Assembly: GCF_900156895.1 (NCBI RefSeq)
Contig: NZ_FTPD01000082.1
Span: forward strand, 7,040 to 71,039
DNA from: Mesorhizobium prunaredense
GTDB taxonomy: Bacteria > Pseudomonadota > Alphaproteobacteria > Rhizobiales > Rhizobiaceae
Reading direction: 5' to 3'
DNA length: 64,000 bases
Positions 34,949-45,875 of this stretch are shown here, piece after piece. The notes under the pieces are model-generated. The model was given only the letters and a program-made list of their open reading frames with translations, ran no database searches and had not been told where the DNA came from. Position 1 is the stretch's first letter. Each line of letters opens with the position of its first letter. A program made the translations under genes and the position numbers.

Positions 34949-35632
34949 CTACTGGCTCCCGAGACTGACGGCGAGGTTGACCGCGGCGGCGACGATCACT
35001 GTATTGAAAAAGAACGACAGGATCGAATGCAAAAGCACGATGTGACGCATTTGCGGGGTCGAGACCGCGGTATCGGAAGTCTGTGAGGTCATGCCGACGG
35101 TGGTCGAGAAGTAGAGGAAATCCCAGCCGTCCGGCCGCCCCTTACCGGCAAATACGAGGCCGCCGACCGGCTTTTTCTGCTTCGCTTTGCTGCCGGGGTC
35201 GGTCTCTTCGTCGTTGACCCAGTAAACATGCGCGTAGTGCAGCGCTGTCATGGCGTGGATGGTGAACCAGCCGAGCGGGATCGACAGCAGCGCGAAGGTG
35301 AGTTCGACAGGGTGCGCGCTGCCCTCGCGATTGATCAATTGGAACAGCGAGATGATGGCAACGGTGACGACAATCAGCGTCACCGCAAAGATGACCAGCA
35401 CCGGCTGGTCGGTGGCCCGCGCGTTCCTGCTCAGATAGCGGCCGGTGAGCAGCGGCATCTGGGCGACGACGATGACGGTGTAGGCGGCGAAAAACGCATT
35501 GGCGCCGATCGAGAAGGCGAGCGGAGTGCGCAGCACCAGCGCGATCGCCAGTGCCACTACACCGATGCAGGCCGACACCGCGAACTGCATGTGGCGGTGC
35601 AGTGGTTTCTTCAGGGGCAGCTCGGTCGTCAT
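34949..35632 (-). CDS. DUF1345 membrane protein
   Basis: A 227-residue inner-membrane protein with about five hydrophobic segments (CIGVVALAIALVLRTPLAF, AFFAAYTVIVVAQMPLL, LVIFAVTLIVVTVAIISLF, then LHSILSFFFNTVIVAAAVNLAV). The central YFSTTVGMTSQTSDTAVST is the diagnostic DUF1345 block; it resembles a pore loop of two-transmembrane channels, but the family has no proven function. It is in the same direction as the cytochrome gene, separated by 114 bases. Confidence 0.85.
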   Translation of the reverse strand: MTTELPLKKPLHRHMQFAVSACIGVVALAIALVLRTPLAFSIGANAFFAAYTVIVVAQMPLLTGRYLSRNARATDQPVLVIFAVTLIVVTVAIISLFQLINREGSAHPVELTFALLSIPLGWFTIHAMTALHYAHVYWVNDEETDPGSKAKQKKPVGGLVFAGKGRPDGWDFLYFSTTVGMTSQTSDTAVSTPQMRHIVLLHSILSFFFNTVIVAAAVNLAVSLGSQ

Positions 35633-35771
35633 GGCCCGGCCTCTGATGCGGTCCGTCTTCTACACCGCCGCTCGTCCTTTAAGTCTCGGACATTATAACA
35701 CTTTTGACAGTGCGTTTGGTTTCGAAGATCGATTCCGATTGCTTCGCTGTGTTCCGTTTCGGGATCAGGCG

Positions 35772-36239
35772 CTAGCCCGGTGCGGCGGATTTCAGCGCAC
35801 GCCGCAGGATGCGGTCGAGTTCGCCGAGAAACCGCGAGCGGTCCTGTGGCGCGAAACTGGCGTTGTAGCCCTTGCTTTCGCCGGTCTCGCGCAGATGCTG
35901 CTTGAGGTCGCGCATCGCCACCGCCATGCCGATCGTTTCCGGCGTGAACGGGCGTCCGGTCGGCCCCAGCACATGGGCGCCGAGCGCCACCGTGCGGGCG
36001 GCAAGCGGGATGTCTGCTGTCACAACGATATCGTTGGGCTTGGCATTGTCGACGATCCAGTCGTCCGCCGCGTCGGCGCCCTTGGATACGACGACGTTGC
36101 GGATCATCGGGTCGCGCGACGGGCGCAGGCCGCCATTGGAGACAAAGGTGACGACGACGCCATGGCGCTCGGCGACTTTTTCGACCTCGGCCTTCACCGG
36201 ACAGGCATCGGCATCGACGTAAATGGCGGGTGCGGGCAT
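35772..36239 (-). CDS. YaiI/YqxD-family protein (DUF188, UPF0178)
   Basis: A 155-residue cytoplasmic protein with the family start IYVDADACPVKAEVEKVAERH and the later NDIVVTADIPLAARTVALGAHVLGPTGRPFT. This is a PIN-like fold family without an established role. ATG 36239 begins MPAPAIYVDADACP; the frame is open upstream but the extra residues are not family-like. Intergenic sequence on both sides carries dispersed repeats. Confidence 0.9.
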   Translation of the reverse strand: MPAPAIYVDADACPVKAEVEKVAERHGVVVTFVSNGGLRPSRDPMIRNVVVSKGADAADDWIVDNAKPNDIVVTADIPLAARTVALGAHVLGPTGRPFTPETIGMAVAMRDLKQHLRETGESKGYNASFAPQDRSRFLGELDRILRRALKSAAPG

Positions 36240-36563
36240 GGTTCGTTCCAACGCGTATGAAGCCGGGCGATTTTTCGCCTGGCTCTGTCGATGATATTCG
36301 AGCGGTCGCCATCTCAGCAACGCTCCGGACCTATTGGTGCAGCGCAATCGCTTCAAAGGTCGGCGCCGCCCCTCATTGGTGACGGGGAGAAAGACGCCTT
36401 CGCAAAGGATTTCGCCAATCTTCGGCGTGGCAGAAAGCGTGCCGACGTTGCGATCAGCCCCTTCTCCGCGTCATTATACGGGGAGAAGGTGCCGGCAGGC
36501 GGATGAGGGGCGGCGCAAACCTGAAGCGATTGCCTTGCTTCCTCCCGGCCAGGTCGCGAATTC
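36240..36563. other. Intergenic region, mostly repeat element
   Basis: This 324-base stretch separates the YaiI gene from the formaldehyde dehydrogenase gene. It has no credible gene: the short frames in it run through repeat element A (36363-36516). Outside that element I see no promoter or RNA. Confidence 0.6.
36363..36516. repeat. Palindromic intergenic element, copy A
   Basis: A 154-base element bounded by perfect 14-base inverted ends (GCGCCGCCCCTCAT / ATGAGGGGCGGCGC). The interior carries GACGGGGAGAAAGACGCC, TTCGCAAAGGATTTCGCCAAT and CCCCTTCTCCGCGTCATTAT. The same interior recurs in copy B at 39928-40109. It has no coding capacity and looks like a non-autonomous repetitive palindromic element. 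Confidence 0.75.
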
Positions 36564-37691
<1,128 letters not shown>

Positions 37692-37890
37692 CGGGGCTCT
37701 CCTCTCAAGCCAAATCGGCAATCGAGGCGAGCTTTAGCGTATCTGCAGGTTCTGGACTATGGGACGAATTGACAGTTCGTAGCCGGGTTTTGGTCGTCAC
37801 CAGGCGACTCGGCACCCGGATATGCGCCTACGTGCCTTGACCGGCTGGGCGAAGCCCATAAAAGAAAGGCAGCCGAGGGAATAAACCCGC

Positions 37891-39903
37891 ATGTTCAGAA
37901 AGATCCTGATCGCCAATCGTGGCGAGATCGCCTGCCGCGTCATCAAGTCGGCGCGCAAGATGGGCATCGCCACCGTCGCGGTCTATTCGGACGCCGATCG
38001 TGACGCCGTGCATGTCGAGATGGCCGACGAGGCTGTCCATATCGGGCCTTCGCCGGCCTCAGAGAGCTATCTGGTGCCGGAGAAGATCATCGCCGCCTGC
38101 AAGGCGACAGGTGCTGAAGCCGTGCATCCCGGCTACGGGTTTTTGTCCGAACGCGCCTCCTTCTGTGAAGCGCTGGAGAACGAAGGCATCGTCTTCATCG
38201 GCCCGAAACCCGGAGCGATCAGGGCGATGGGCGACAAGATCGAATCGAAGAAATTCGCCAATGCGGCCAAGGTCAGCACGGTGCCCGGCTGGCTCGGCGT
38301 CATCGAGAATGCCGGTCATGCCGAGAAAATAGCCGGCGAGATCGGCTATCCCGTGATGATCAAGGCCTCGGCCGGTGGCGGCGGCAAGGGCATGCGCATC
38401 GCCTGGAGCAAGGCCGAGGTGCGCGACGGGTTCGACCGGGCGCGGTCGGAGGCCAAAAGCTCGTTCGGTGACGACCGCGTCTTCATCGAGAAGTTCGTGG
38501 TCGATCCGCGCCACATCGAGATCCAGGTGCTGGCCGACGCGCATGGCAATGCGCTCTATCTCGGCGAGCGCGAATGCTCGATCCAGCGCCGCAACCAGAA
38601 GGTCGTCGAAGAGGCGCCTTCGCCTTTCCTCGACGCCAAGACCCGGAAAGCCATGGGCGAGCAGGCGGTGGCGCTGGCCAGGGCGGTCGACTATCAGAGC
38701 GCCGGCACGGTCGAGTTCATCGTCGACAGCGAAAAGAACTTCTATTTCCTTGAAATGAATACGCGATTGCAGGTCGAGCACCCGGTGACCGAGCTCGTCA
38801 CCGGCATCGACCTGGTCGAGCAGATGATCCGCATAGCGGCCGGCGAAAAGCTCGCCATCAAGCAAAGCGACGTCAGGCTGAACGGCTGGGCGGTGGAAAG
38901 CCGGCTCTACGCCGAGGACCCGTATCGCAATTTCCTGCCGTCGATCGGCCGGCTGACGAGATACCGGCCGCCGCAAGAGGGACAGTTCGGCGACATCGTC
39001 ATCCGCAACGATACCGGGGTTGCCGAGGGTTCGGACATCTCGATGTTCTATGATCCGATGGTCGCCAAGCTGTGCACCTGGGCGCCGACGCGGCTCGCGG
39101 CAATAGACGCCATGTCGGAAGCGCTCGACAGTTTTGTCGTCGACGGCATCGAGCACAACATGCCGTTCCTTGCAGCACTTATGCAGCATCCGCGCTGGCG
39201 GGAAGGGCGGATATCGACCGCCTTCATATCAGAGGAGTATCCGCACGGCTTCGCGCCGATCGTGCCTGATAGCGAGGAAAAGGCCGTGCTCGCAGCCGTC
39301 GCCACCGCGGTCGAACTGCTGCGCCGCGACCGGCTCGACCGGCTGGGCGGGCGGCTGGCGCCGCATTCGGGTGTGCTGAAACGCGACTGGGTGGTCAAGA
39401 TCGGCAAGGATTACCATTCGGCCTCGGTACTCGAAGGCATGATCACCATTCCGATGGAACTCGGTCTGTCGATCGACGGCGGCAAGGCGCTGACGGTGGC
39501 GTCCGACTGGCGGCCGGGCGATCTCATCTGGCGCGGAACGGTCGGCGATCGAAGAATCGCCGCGCAGGTCAGGCCGGTGCTGAACGGGCTTCGCATCGCC
39601 TGGAAAGGCATGTCGGTGAGCGCACGCACCATGCTGCCGCGCATCGCCGAACTCGAAAGGCTGATGCCGGAAAAAGTGGCGCCCGACACCTCCAAGATGC
39701 TGCTCTGCCCGATGCCCGGCCTTGTCGTGTCGATCGCCGTTGCCGAAGGGCAGGAGGTCAAGGCCGGCGAGACGCTGGCGGTCGTCGAGGCGATGAAGAT
39801 GGAAAACGTGCTGCGCGCCGAGCGCGATCTCACCGTTTCGAAACTCATGGCAAAACCGGGCGACAGTCTTGCCGTCGACGCGGTGATCATGGAATTTGCG
39901 TGA
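37891..39903 (+). CDS. pccA: Acetyl/propionyl-CoA carboxylase biotin-containing alpha subunit
   Basis: Biotin carboxylase plus biotin carrier in one chain, 670 residues. Biotin carboxylase domain (residues 1-445: KILIANRGEIACRVI, HPGYGFLSE, ATP-grasp GGGGKGMRI, EMNTRLQVEHPVTE). A middle BT-like linker follows. The C-terminal carrier domain has the biotinylated lysine in EAMKMEN (about Lys636). Fits propionyl-CoA carboxylase, which supplies methylmalonyl-CoA, rather than methylcrotonyl-CoA carboxylase. The beta subunit gene is not in the window. Confidence 0.9.
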   Translation: MFRKILIANRGEIACRVIKSARKMGIATVAVYSDADRDAVHVEMADEAVHIGPSPASESYLVPEKIIAACKATGAEAVHPGYGFLSERASFCEALENEGIVFIGPKPGAIRAMGDKIESKKFANAAKVSTVPGWLGVIENAGHAEKIAGEIGYPVMIKASAGGGGKGMRIAWSKAEVRDGFDRARSEAKSSFGDDRVFIEKFVVDPRHIEIQVLADAHGNALYLGERECSIQRRNQKVVEEAPSPFLDAKTRKAMGEQAVALARAVDYQSAGTVEFIVDSEKNFYFLEMNTRLQVEHPVTELVTGIDLVEQMIRIAAGEKLAIKQSDVRLNGWAVESRLYAEDPYRNFLPSIGRLTRYRPPQEGQFGDIVIRNDTGVAEGSDISMFYDPMVAKLCTWAPTRLAAIDAMSEALDSFVVDGIEHNMPFLAALMQHPRWREGRISTAFISEEYPHGFAPIVPDSEEKAVLAAVATAVELLRRDRLDRLGGRLAPHSGVLKRDWVVKIGKDYHSASVLEGMITIPMELGLSIDGGKALTVASDWRPGDLIWRGTVGDRRIAAQVRPVLNGLRIAWKGMSVSARTMLPRIAELERLMPEKVAPDTSKMLLCPMPGLVVSIAVAEGQEVKAGETLAVVEAMKMENVLRAERDLTVSKLMAKPGDSLAVDAVIMEFA

Positions 39904-40232
39904 GGATACAAGGCAGTCGCATTGGTTGGCGCTGCCCCTCATTGCCCTGCCGGGCATTTCTCCCCGTATAGGAACGGGGAGAAAGACGCCTTCGCAAAGG
40001 ATTTCGCCAATTTCCAGCGTTGCAAAAAGCGAGCCGAGGTTGCGGCCAGCCCCTTCGCCCCGTCACTATACGGGGAGAAGGTGCCGGCAGGCGGATGAGG
40101 GGCAGCGCCAACATCGACAATTGGACGGTTGAACGCTGATGGTTTAGCGCCCGCTCTCGCTGGACTCGCATCGTCCGGTGCCGGACAATACATCTTCATC
40201 GACTGAGTCCTTTCAAACGGCGCTAAAAAACC
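39904..40232. other. Intergenic region between pccA and dnaE, mostly repeat element
   Basis: Dominated by palindromic element B (39928-40109). Between 40110 and 40232 I see no gene, only the dnaE leader. Short open frames crossing the element are not coding. Confidence 0.6.
39928..40109. repeat. Palindromic intergenic element, copy B
   Basis: A 182-base element. Its arms 39928-39970 and 40067-40109 are inverted copies of about 43 bases with about six mismatches; the outermost 15 bases (GGCGCTGCCCCTCAT / ATGAGGGGCAGCGCC) are perfect. The interior GACGCCTTCGCAAAGGATTT is shared with copy A. It lies between pccA and dnaE and could fold into a long stem in a transcript. Confidence 0.8.
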
Positions 40233-43200
40233 ATGGCGAATGAGACACTTCCCCGCGATCCGTTGCGGCGCGAGGCGTTTGTGAAGGCGTCGCGGCCGGA
40301 AGCGCCGGCGCGGCCGTTCATTCATCTGCGCGTCCATTCGGCCTATTCGCTGCTCGAAGGCGCTTTGCAACTCGGCACGGTCGTCGCCCATGCGGTGAGG
40401 GATGACGCCCCGGCGATTGCCGTCACCGACACCAATAATCTGTTCGGCGCGCTTGAATTCGCACAAAAGGCGGTGAAAGAGGGTATCCAGCCGATCATCG
40501 GCTGCCAGACCGCTCTCGCTTTTTCCGGTGAAGCCAGCGACAGCCAGCGCGACCGCAGGCGGCAAGGCCCGGAAATGCGGCCCGTGGTTTTGATCGCGGC
40601 GACCGAGGCCGGCTACAGCAATCTGGTCAGGCTGGTCAGCCGGGTCTATTTGGAAACGCCGCCCGGCGAGGCCGTGCATCTGACGACCGAGATGCTGCAA
40701 GGCCATTGCGACGGCCTGATCTGTCTCAGCGGCGGGCCGCGCGGCCCGATCGGCAACGCGCTGAAAGAGGACCGCCGCGACCTCGCCGAGACGCGGCTTC
40801 TGGCGCTCAAGGCGCTGTTCGGCGACCGGCTCTATGTCGAACTGGAACGGGTTTCCGGCTATGACCGGGCCATCGAGAAATCGTCAGTCGACCTCGCCTA
40901 TATCAATGACTTGCCGCTGGTCGCCACCAACGAGGCGTTTTTCTCCGCGCGCGACGACTATGAGGCGCATGACGCGCTGATCGCCATCGCCGAAGGTTCG
41001 GTCGTCGCCGTCGACAATCGCCGGCGGCTGTCGCCCGACAATTTTCTGAGAAGCCAGGCCGACATGGCGAGGCTGTTTGCCGATCTGCCGGAAGCGGTCG
41101 ACAACACCGTCGAGATCGCGCTGCGCTGCTCCTACTATCCCAAGACCCGCAACCCGATCCTGCCGCGCTTTGCCGGCGGCGATGTCGCCGACGCCGATGC
41201 GGCGGTGAAGGCGGAGGCGCGGGAGCTTGCCAGACAGGCGCATGAAGGACTGGAGGCGCGGCTCGCCGCGCACGGCCTGGCCCCTGGCTACACGGTCGAA
41301 CAATATCGCGAACGGTTGGAGTTCGAGCTCGGCATCATCGAGAAGATGAAATTCCCCGGCTATTTCCTGATCGTCGCCGACTTCATCAAATGGGCGAAGG
41401 CGCAAGGCATCCCTGTCGGGCCGGGACGCGGTTCGGGCGCCGGCTCGCTGGTCGCTTATTCGACGACCATCACCGACATCGATCCGCTGCGCTTCTCGCT
41501 GCTGTTCGAGCGCTTCCTCAATCCCGACCGCGTGTCGATGCCCGACTTCGACATCGATTTCTGCCAGGACCGGCGCGAGGAGGTCATCCGCTACGTCCAG
41601 CAGAAATACGGCCGCGACCAGGTCGGCCAGATCATCACCTTCGGCACGCTGCAGGCCCGCGCGGTGCTGCGCGATGTCGGCCGCGTGCTGCAGATGCCCT
41701 ATGGCCAGGTCGACAAGCTCTCCAAAATGGTGCCGTCGAACCCGGCCAATCCGGTCAAGCTCGCCGACGCTATCGCCAACGAGCCGCGCTTTGCCGAAGA
41801 GGCGGAGCGCGAGCCGATCGTGCAGACGCTGCTCGACATGGCGCAGAAGCTGGAAGGGCTCTACCGCCACGCCTCGACGCATGCCGCCGGCATCGTCATC
41901 GGCGACCGGCCGCTGTGGGAACTGGTGCCGATGTACCGCGACCCGCGCTCCGACATGCCTGTCACCCAGTTCAACATGAAGTATGTCGAGCAGGCCGGGC
42001 TGGTGAAGTTCGACTTCCTCGGCCTGAAGACGCTGACGGTGCTGGAGACCGCGGTCAAGCTGATCCGCCGCCGCGGCATCGAGATCGATCTCGCCCACAT
42101 TCCGCTCGACGACCCCGACACCTACGCCATGCTGTCACGCGGCGAAGTGGTCGGCGTGTTCCAGGTGGAAAGTGCCGGCATGCGCAAGGCGCTGATCGGC
42201 ATGCGGCCCGACTGCATCGAGGACATCATCGCGCTGGTCGCGCTTTACCGGCCGGGCCCGATGGAGAACATCCCGACCTACAACGCCAGAAAGCATGGCG
42301 AGGAGGAGATGGCGTCGATCCATCCGAAGATCGACCATCTGGTCAAGGAGACGCAAGGCGTCATCGTCTACCAGGAACAGGTGATGCAGATCGCGCAGGA
42401 GCTTGCGGGCTATTCGCTGGGCGAAGCCGATCTGCTGCGCCGCGCCATGGGCAAGAAGATCCGCGCCGAGATGGACAAGCAGCGCGAGCGCTTCGTCTCG
42501 GGCGCGATCGAGCGCGGCGTCGGCAAGCCGCAAGCCGACTTCATCTTCGACCTGCTGGCAAAGTTCGCCGACTACGGTTTCAACAAGTCGCATGCCGCCG
42601 CTTATGCGGTCGTCTCCTACCAGACGGCCTATCTGAAGGCGCACTACCCGGTCGAATTCCTGGCCGCGTCGATGACGCTCGACATGGGCAACACCGACAA
42701 ACTCGCCGATTTCCGCCAGGATGCGCTACGTCTCGGCATCGATGTCGTGGCGCCGTCGGTGGTATCAAGCTTCCGCGCCTTCGAAGTCGCCGAGAACCGG
42801 ATCTTCTATTCGCTGGCCGCGCTCAAGGGCGTCGGCGACGCGGCGGTCGAGCATATCGTCGCCATGCGCGGCGAAAGACCGTTCAAGAGCCTCGCCGATT
42901 TCTGCGAAAGGGTCGACCCGAAGATCGTCGGCAAGCGCGTCTTCGAAAGCCTGATCATGGCCGGTGCGCTCGACTGCTTCGGCCACGAGCGCGCCGCGAT
43001 GCTGGCGGGCGTCGAGCGGATGATGGGGCTGGCGTCGCTGGCGCAGCAGAATGCAATGTCGGGCCAGCACGACATTTTCGGCGCCTCGCTCGGCGCACAG
43101 TCGCAGGCGCTCCACCTGCCGGCGACCGACCCGTGGCTTGCCGCCGACCGCCTGCACCGTGAATTCCAGGTGGTCGGCTTCTATCTATCGGCGCACCCGC

Positions 43201-43760
43201 TGGACGAATACAAGGCGGCGCTGCAGAAGATGCGGGTGCAGACCTGGGCCGAGTTCTCGGCCGCCGTCAAACGCGGCGCTGCCGCCGGGCGGCTTGCCGG
43301 CACCGTCACCACCAAGCAGGAGCGCAAGACGCGCACCGGCAACAAGATGGGCGTCGTGCAGTTCTCCGACACGTCAGGCCAGTATGAAGCAGTGCTTTTT
43401 TCCGAAGGTCTGGCGCAATATCGCGACCTGCTCGAGCCCGGCCGTTCGGTGGTGATCACAGTTTCGGCCGAGGACAGGCCCGAAGGCGTCAATCTGCGCA
43501 TCCAGACGGTGCAGTCGCTGGAGGACGAGGCAAGCCGCATCCAGAAAGCCTTGCGCATCTTTGTCAGGGACGACCGGCCGGCGTCGGCGATTCAATCGCA
43601 GCTTACCCAGCGCGGCGACAGCCAGGTGAGCATTATCGTCATCAAGGATGAGGCGCAGGGCGAGGTCGAGATCGAACTGCCCAACCGTTACCGCGTCTCG
43701 CCACAGATCGCGTCGGCCATGCGCGCTGTGCCGGGCGTGGTGGAAGTGGAACTGGTGTGA
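40233..43760 (+). CDS. dnaE: DNA polymerase III alpha subunit
   Basis: Replicative polymerase catalytic subunit, 1175 residues (DnaE1 type). N-terminal PHP domain (FIHLRVHSAYSLLEGALQL), catalytic aspartates in VSMPDFDIDFCQDRR, PGRGSGAGSLVAY, HASTHAAGIVIGD, FVSGAIERGV, and FNKSHAAAYAVVSYQTAYLKAHYPVEFLAA. The tau-binding/OB region is near residues 990-1070. The first 25 residues vary between species; ATG 40233 is the only start before the PHP block. No dnaQ-type exonuclease is nearby. Confidence 0.98.
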   Translation: MANETLPRDPLRREAFVKASRPEAPARPFIHLRVHSAYSLLEGALQLGTVVAHAVRDDAPAIAVTDTNNLFGALEFAQKAVKEGIQPIIGCQTALAFSGEASDSQRDRRRQGPEMRPVVLIAATEAGYSNLVRLVSRVYLETPPGEAVHLTTEMLQGHCDGLICLSGGPRGPIGNALKEDRRDLAETRLLALKALFGDRLYVELERVSGYDRAIEKSSVDLAYINDLPLVATNEAFFSARDDYEAHDALIAIAEGSVVAVDNRRRLSPDNFLRSQADMARLFADLPEAVDNTVEIALRCSYYPKTRNPILPRFAGGDVADADAAVKAEARELARQAHEGLEARLAAHGLAPGYTVEQYRERLEFELGIIEKMKFPGYFLIVADFIKWAKAQGIPVGPGRGSGAGSLVAYSTTITDIDPLRFSLLFERFLNPDRVSMPDFDIDFCQDRREEVIRYVQQKYGRDQVGQIITFGTLQARAVLRDVGRVLQMPYGQVDKLSKMVPSNPANPVKLADAIANEPRFAEEAEREPIVQTLLDMAQKLEGLYRHASTHAAGIVIGDRPLWELVPMYRDPRSDMPVTQFNMKYVEQAGLVKFDFLGLKTLTVLETAVKLIRRRGIEIDLAHIPLDDPDTYAMLSRGEVVGVFQVESAGMRKALIGMRPDCIEDIIALVALYRPGPMENIPTYNARKHGEEEMASIHPKIDHLVKETQGVIVYQEQVMQIAQELAGYSLGEADLLRRAMGKKIRAEMDKQRERFVSGAIERGVGKPQADFIFDLLAKFADYGFNKSHAAAYAVVSYQTAYLKAHYPVEFLAASMTLDMGNTDKLADFRQDALRLGIDVVAPSVVSSFRAFEVAENRIFYSLAALKGVGDAAVEHIVAMRGERPFKSLADFCERVDPKIVGKRVFESLIMAGALDCFGHERAAMLAGVERMMGLASLAQQNAMSGQHDIFGASLGAQSQALHLPATDPWLAADRLHREFQVVGFYLSAHPLDEYKAALQKMRVQTWAEFSAAVKRGAAAGRLAGTVTTKQERKTRTGNKMGVVQFSDTSGQYEAVLFSEGLAQYRDLLEPGRSVVITVSAEDRPEGVNLRIQTVQSLEDEASRIQKALRIFVRDDRPASAIQSQLTQRGDSQVSIIVIKDEAQGEVEIELPNRYRVSPQIASAMRAVPGVVEVELV

Positions 43761-43865
43761 GCTAACGACCGTATTCCGCCAGCCCGGTCGCATTGCCCGG
43801 TGCCGATGCGGCTGGTATTGTGAGCTCGGCGGCCTGGGTCTTTTTGGCGGCCGGGGGAGCGGGTC

Positions 43866-44876
43866 ATGGATGAGCGGGATGCCGCTGCCGAACTCCAGAA
43901 AATGGTCAATGGCTTCCAGGTGTCTCAGGCGATATGCGTCGCCGCCACGCTGGGCATCGCAGACCATCTCAAGGACGGGAAACGCACCAGCGGCGAACTT
44001 GCCGCGTTGACCAATACAAATACGGAGGCACTCTACCGCCTGCTGCGCGCCCTTGCGTCGGTCGGCGTGTTCCATGAAGCGGAAGACCGGTTCTTCTCGC
44101 TAACCCCGGTTGGCGGCGCGTTGCGATCCGATGTTCAGCATTCTGTCGCGCCGTGGGCGATTCTGGCCGGGCGGCCGTATTTCCGTCAGGCATGGAGCGA
44201 TCTGCTGCACAGTGTCAGCACCGGCGAAAACGCCTTTCGCCACACTCATGGCAAGGGCGTTTGGGAATACCGGGCGGAGCACCCGGAAGAGTCCGTCATC
44301 TTCGACCGGGCGATGACGGCGATGTCGCGCGGCGTCGCCGCCGCGGTGATCGCGGCCTATGACTTTCGGCCGTTCTCTGTCGTCATGGATGTCGCGGGCG
44401 GGCAGGGCGCGCTGCTTGCCGAAATCCTCCGCCGCAATCCGGGCCAGCGCGGCATTCTTTTCGATCAGCCGCAGGTCGTGGCGAAGGCCGGCCCGGTCTT
44501 TGACGCCGCGGGCGTATCCGATCGCTGCGACATCGTCGCCGGCGATTTCTTCGTCTCGGTGCCCGATGGCGCCGATGCGATTGTGCTTAAATGGATCCTG
44601 CATGACTGGGACGACGAGACAAACATCCGGATCCTGAAAACCTGCCGCAGGGCGATTCGCCCAGAAGGCAAGCTGCTGGTGCTCGAGAGCATTCTGGCGC
44701 CGCCCAACGAAGGCGCCGGCGCAAAATTCGGCGATCTGAACATGCTGGTCATGCCGGGCGGGCAGGAGCGCACGGCGGAAGAATTCAGGTCGCTGCTGGC
44801 GGCGTCGGATTTTCGGGTCGCGAATATTGTTGAAGCCGGACCTCACATCAGCATCATCGAGGCCGAACCGGTCTGA
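43866..44876 (+). CDS. SAM-dependent O-methyltransferase
   Basis: Class I methyltransferase of the plant-type/acetylserotonin O-methyltransferase group, 336 residues. An N-terminal winged-helix dimerisation domain (FQVSQAICVAATLGIADHLKDG, ELAALTNTNTEALYRLLRALAS) precedes the SAM-binding fold (VMDVAGGQGALLAEILRRNP) and the catalytic His in LKWILHDWDDE. Related enzymes act on phenolic or polyketide substrates; the substrate here is unknown. It stands alone after dnaE. Confidence 0.85.
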   Translation: MDERDAAAELQKMVNGFQVSQAICVAATLGIADHLKDGKRTSGELAALTNTNTEALYRLLRALASVGVFHEAEDRFFSLTPVGGALRSDVQHSVAPWAILAGRPYFRQAWSDLLHSVSTGENAFRHTHGKGVWEYRAEHPEESVIFDRAMTAMSRGVAAAVIAAYDFRPFSVVMDVAGGQGALLAEILRRNPGQRGILFDQPQVVAKAGPVFDAAGVSDRCDIVAGDFFVSVPDGADAIVLKWILHDWDDETNIRILKTCRRAIRPEGKLLVLESILAPPNEGAGAKFGDLNMLVMPGGQERTAEEFRSLLAASDFRVANIVEAGPHISIIEAEPV

Positions 44877-44979
44877 TTGCTTTCCGGGTCCGAAACGCTC
44901 CGGATGTTCTCAAGCCACAGCGGCTTCCCTCTGCTCTGCCCACTGGACGGCTGTCGCGGCGAACATTATCGCAGTTGTC

Positions 44980-45783
44980 ATGAAGGCGCCGGAAAGGGAC
45001 GGAGTGCAGGATTTTTCAGCCTTGGCGCGGCTGCGCGACACGCTGCGCAAGCTCTATCACGGGCGCACGCCTGCGGCTTTCCGGTTTCAGCTTGCGGCTG
45101 TCATCATCGACCTTGCCATCATCGCCTTCTTCATCGCCACACCGGTCATCCAGGACACGTCCTCGTTCCTCTGGCTCGATTATTCGGTGGCAGCGCTTGT
45201 CGCCGCCGACATGATTGCCCGGCTGCTTGCGTCAAACGATATGCTGCGCCTGATGAAACAGCCGACGTCGTGGGTCGACGCCTTCATCCTGCTGACGCTG
45301 CTGATGCCTTCGGCGCTGGCCAATCTGGGTTTTCTGCGCATATTGCGGCTGTGGTCGCTGTCGCGCAGCGGCGCGCTGTGGCGGTTTTTCGAGATGCGCG
45401 GCCTCAAAAAATGGCGCGAGGCAAGCCACGCAGTCATCAATCTCCTGACATTCCTGTTTGTCGTCACCGGTTTCGTCTACACCTTCTTCTTCCGCACCGG
45501 GGCCGGTCTCGAAGGCTATGTCGATGCGCTGTATTTCACAGTCGCCACGGTGACCACGACCGGCTTCGGCGACATCGTCTTGCCGGGGATCGCCGGTAAA
45601 ATCACCTCGATCGTCACCATGATCATCGGCATATCGCTGTTCGTCAGGCTGGCGCAGGCGCTCTTCCGTCCCAACAAGGTCTTCTTCCCGTGCCCGCAAT
45701 GCGGCCTTCAGCGGCATGAAGCCGACGCCGTTCACTGCAAGGCCTGCGGGCATCTCCTCAACATCCCCGACGAAGGCGACTGA
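44980..45783 (+). CDS. Potassium-channel-like membrane protein with C-terminal zinc ribbon
   Basis: A 267-residue ion channel. About five hydrophobic segments form the voltage-sensor-like part (LGFLRILRLWSLSRSG is S4-like with three arginines). A pore helix and filter follow (FTVATVTTTGFGDIV; TTTGFGD replaces the canonical TVGYGD) and then an inner helix (ITSIVTMIIGISLFVRLAQALF). The cytoplasmic tail carries a four-cysteine zinc ribbon (FPCPQCGLQRHEADAVHCKACGHLL). ATG 44980 is my choice; the open frame continues upstream in non-coding sequence, and I see no clear ribosome site. Confidence 0.85.
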   Translation: MKAPERDGVQDFSALARLRDTLRKLYHGRTPAAFRFQLAAVIIDLAIIAFFIATPVIQDTSSFLWLDYSVAALVAADMIARLLASNDMLRLMKQPTSWVDAFILLTLLMPSALANLGFLRILRLWSLSRSGALWRFFEMRGLKKWREASHAVINLLTFLFVVTGFVYTFFFRTGAGLEGYVDALYFTVATVTTTGFGDIVLPGIAGKITSIVTMIIGISLFVRLAQALFRPNKVFFPCPQCGLQRHEADAVHCKACGHLLNIPDEGD

Positions 45784-45795
45784 AATGCGGGGCTG

Positions 45796-45827
45796 GAGCG
45801 CGGTTTTGTGGAACCAAAACTGCGCTC
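45796..45827. terminator. Hairpin between convergent channel and EamA genes
   Basis: GAGCGCGGTTTTG and CAAAACTGCGCTC pair over 13 bases with one mismatch and a 6-base loop. It lies in the 92-base gap between convergent genes, so it may end transcription from both sides. There is no T-run outside the stem. Confidence 0.4.
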
Positions 45828-45875
45828 TGGCTCCTTGCCTTAATGCGCCAAACGAAGACGTTTGGCTGCAAAATG

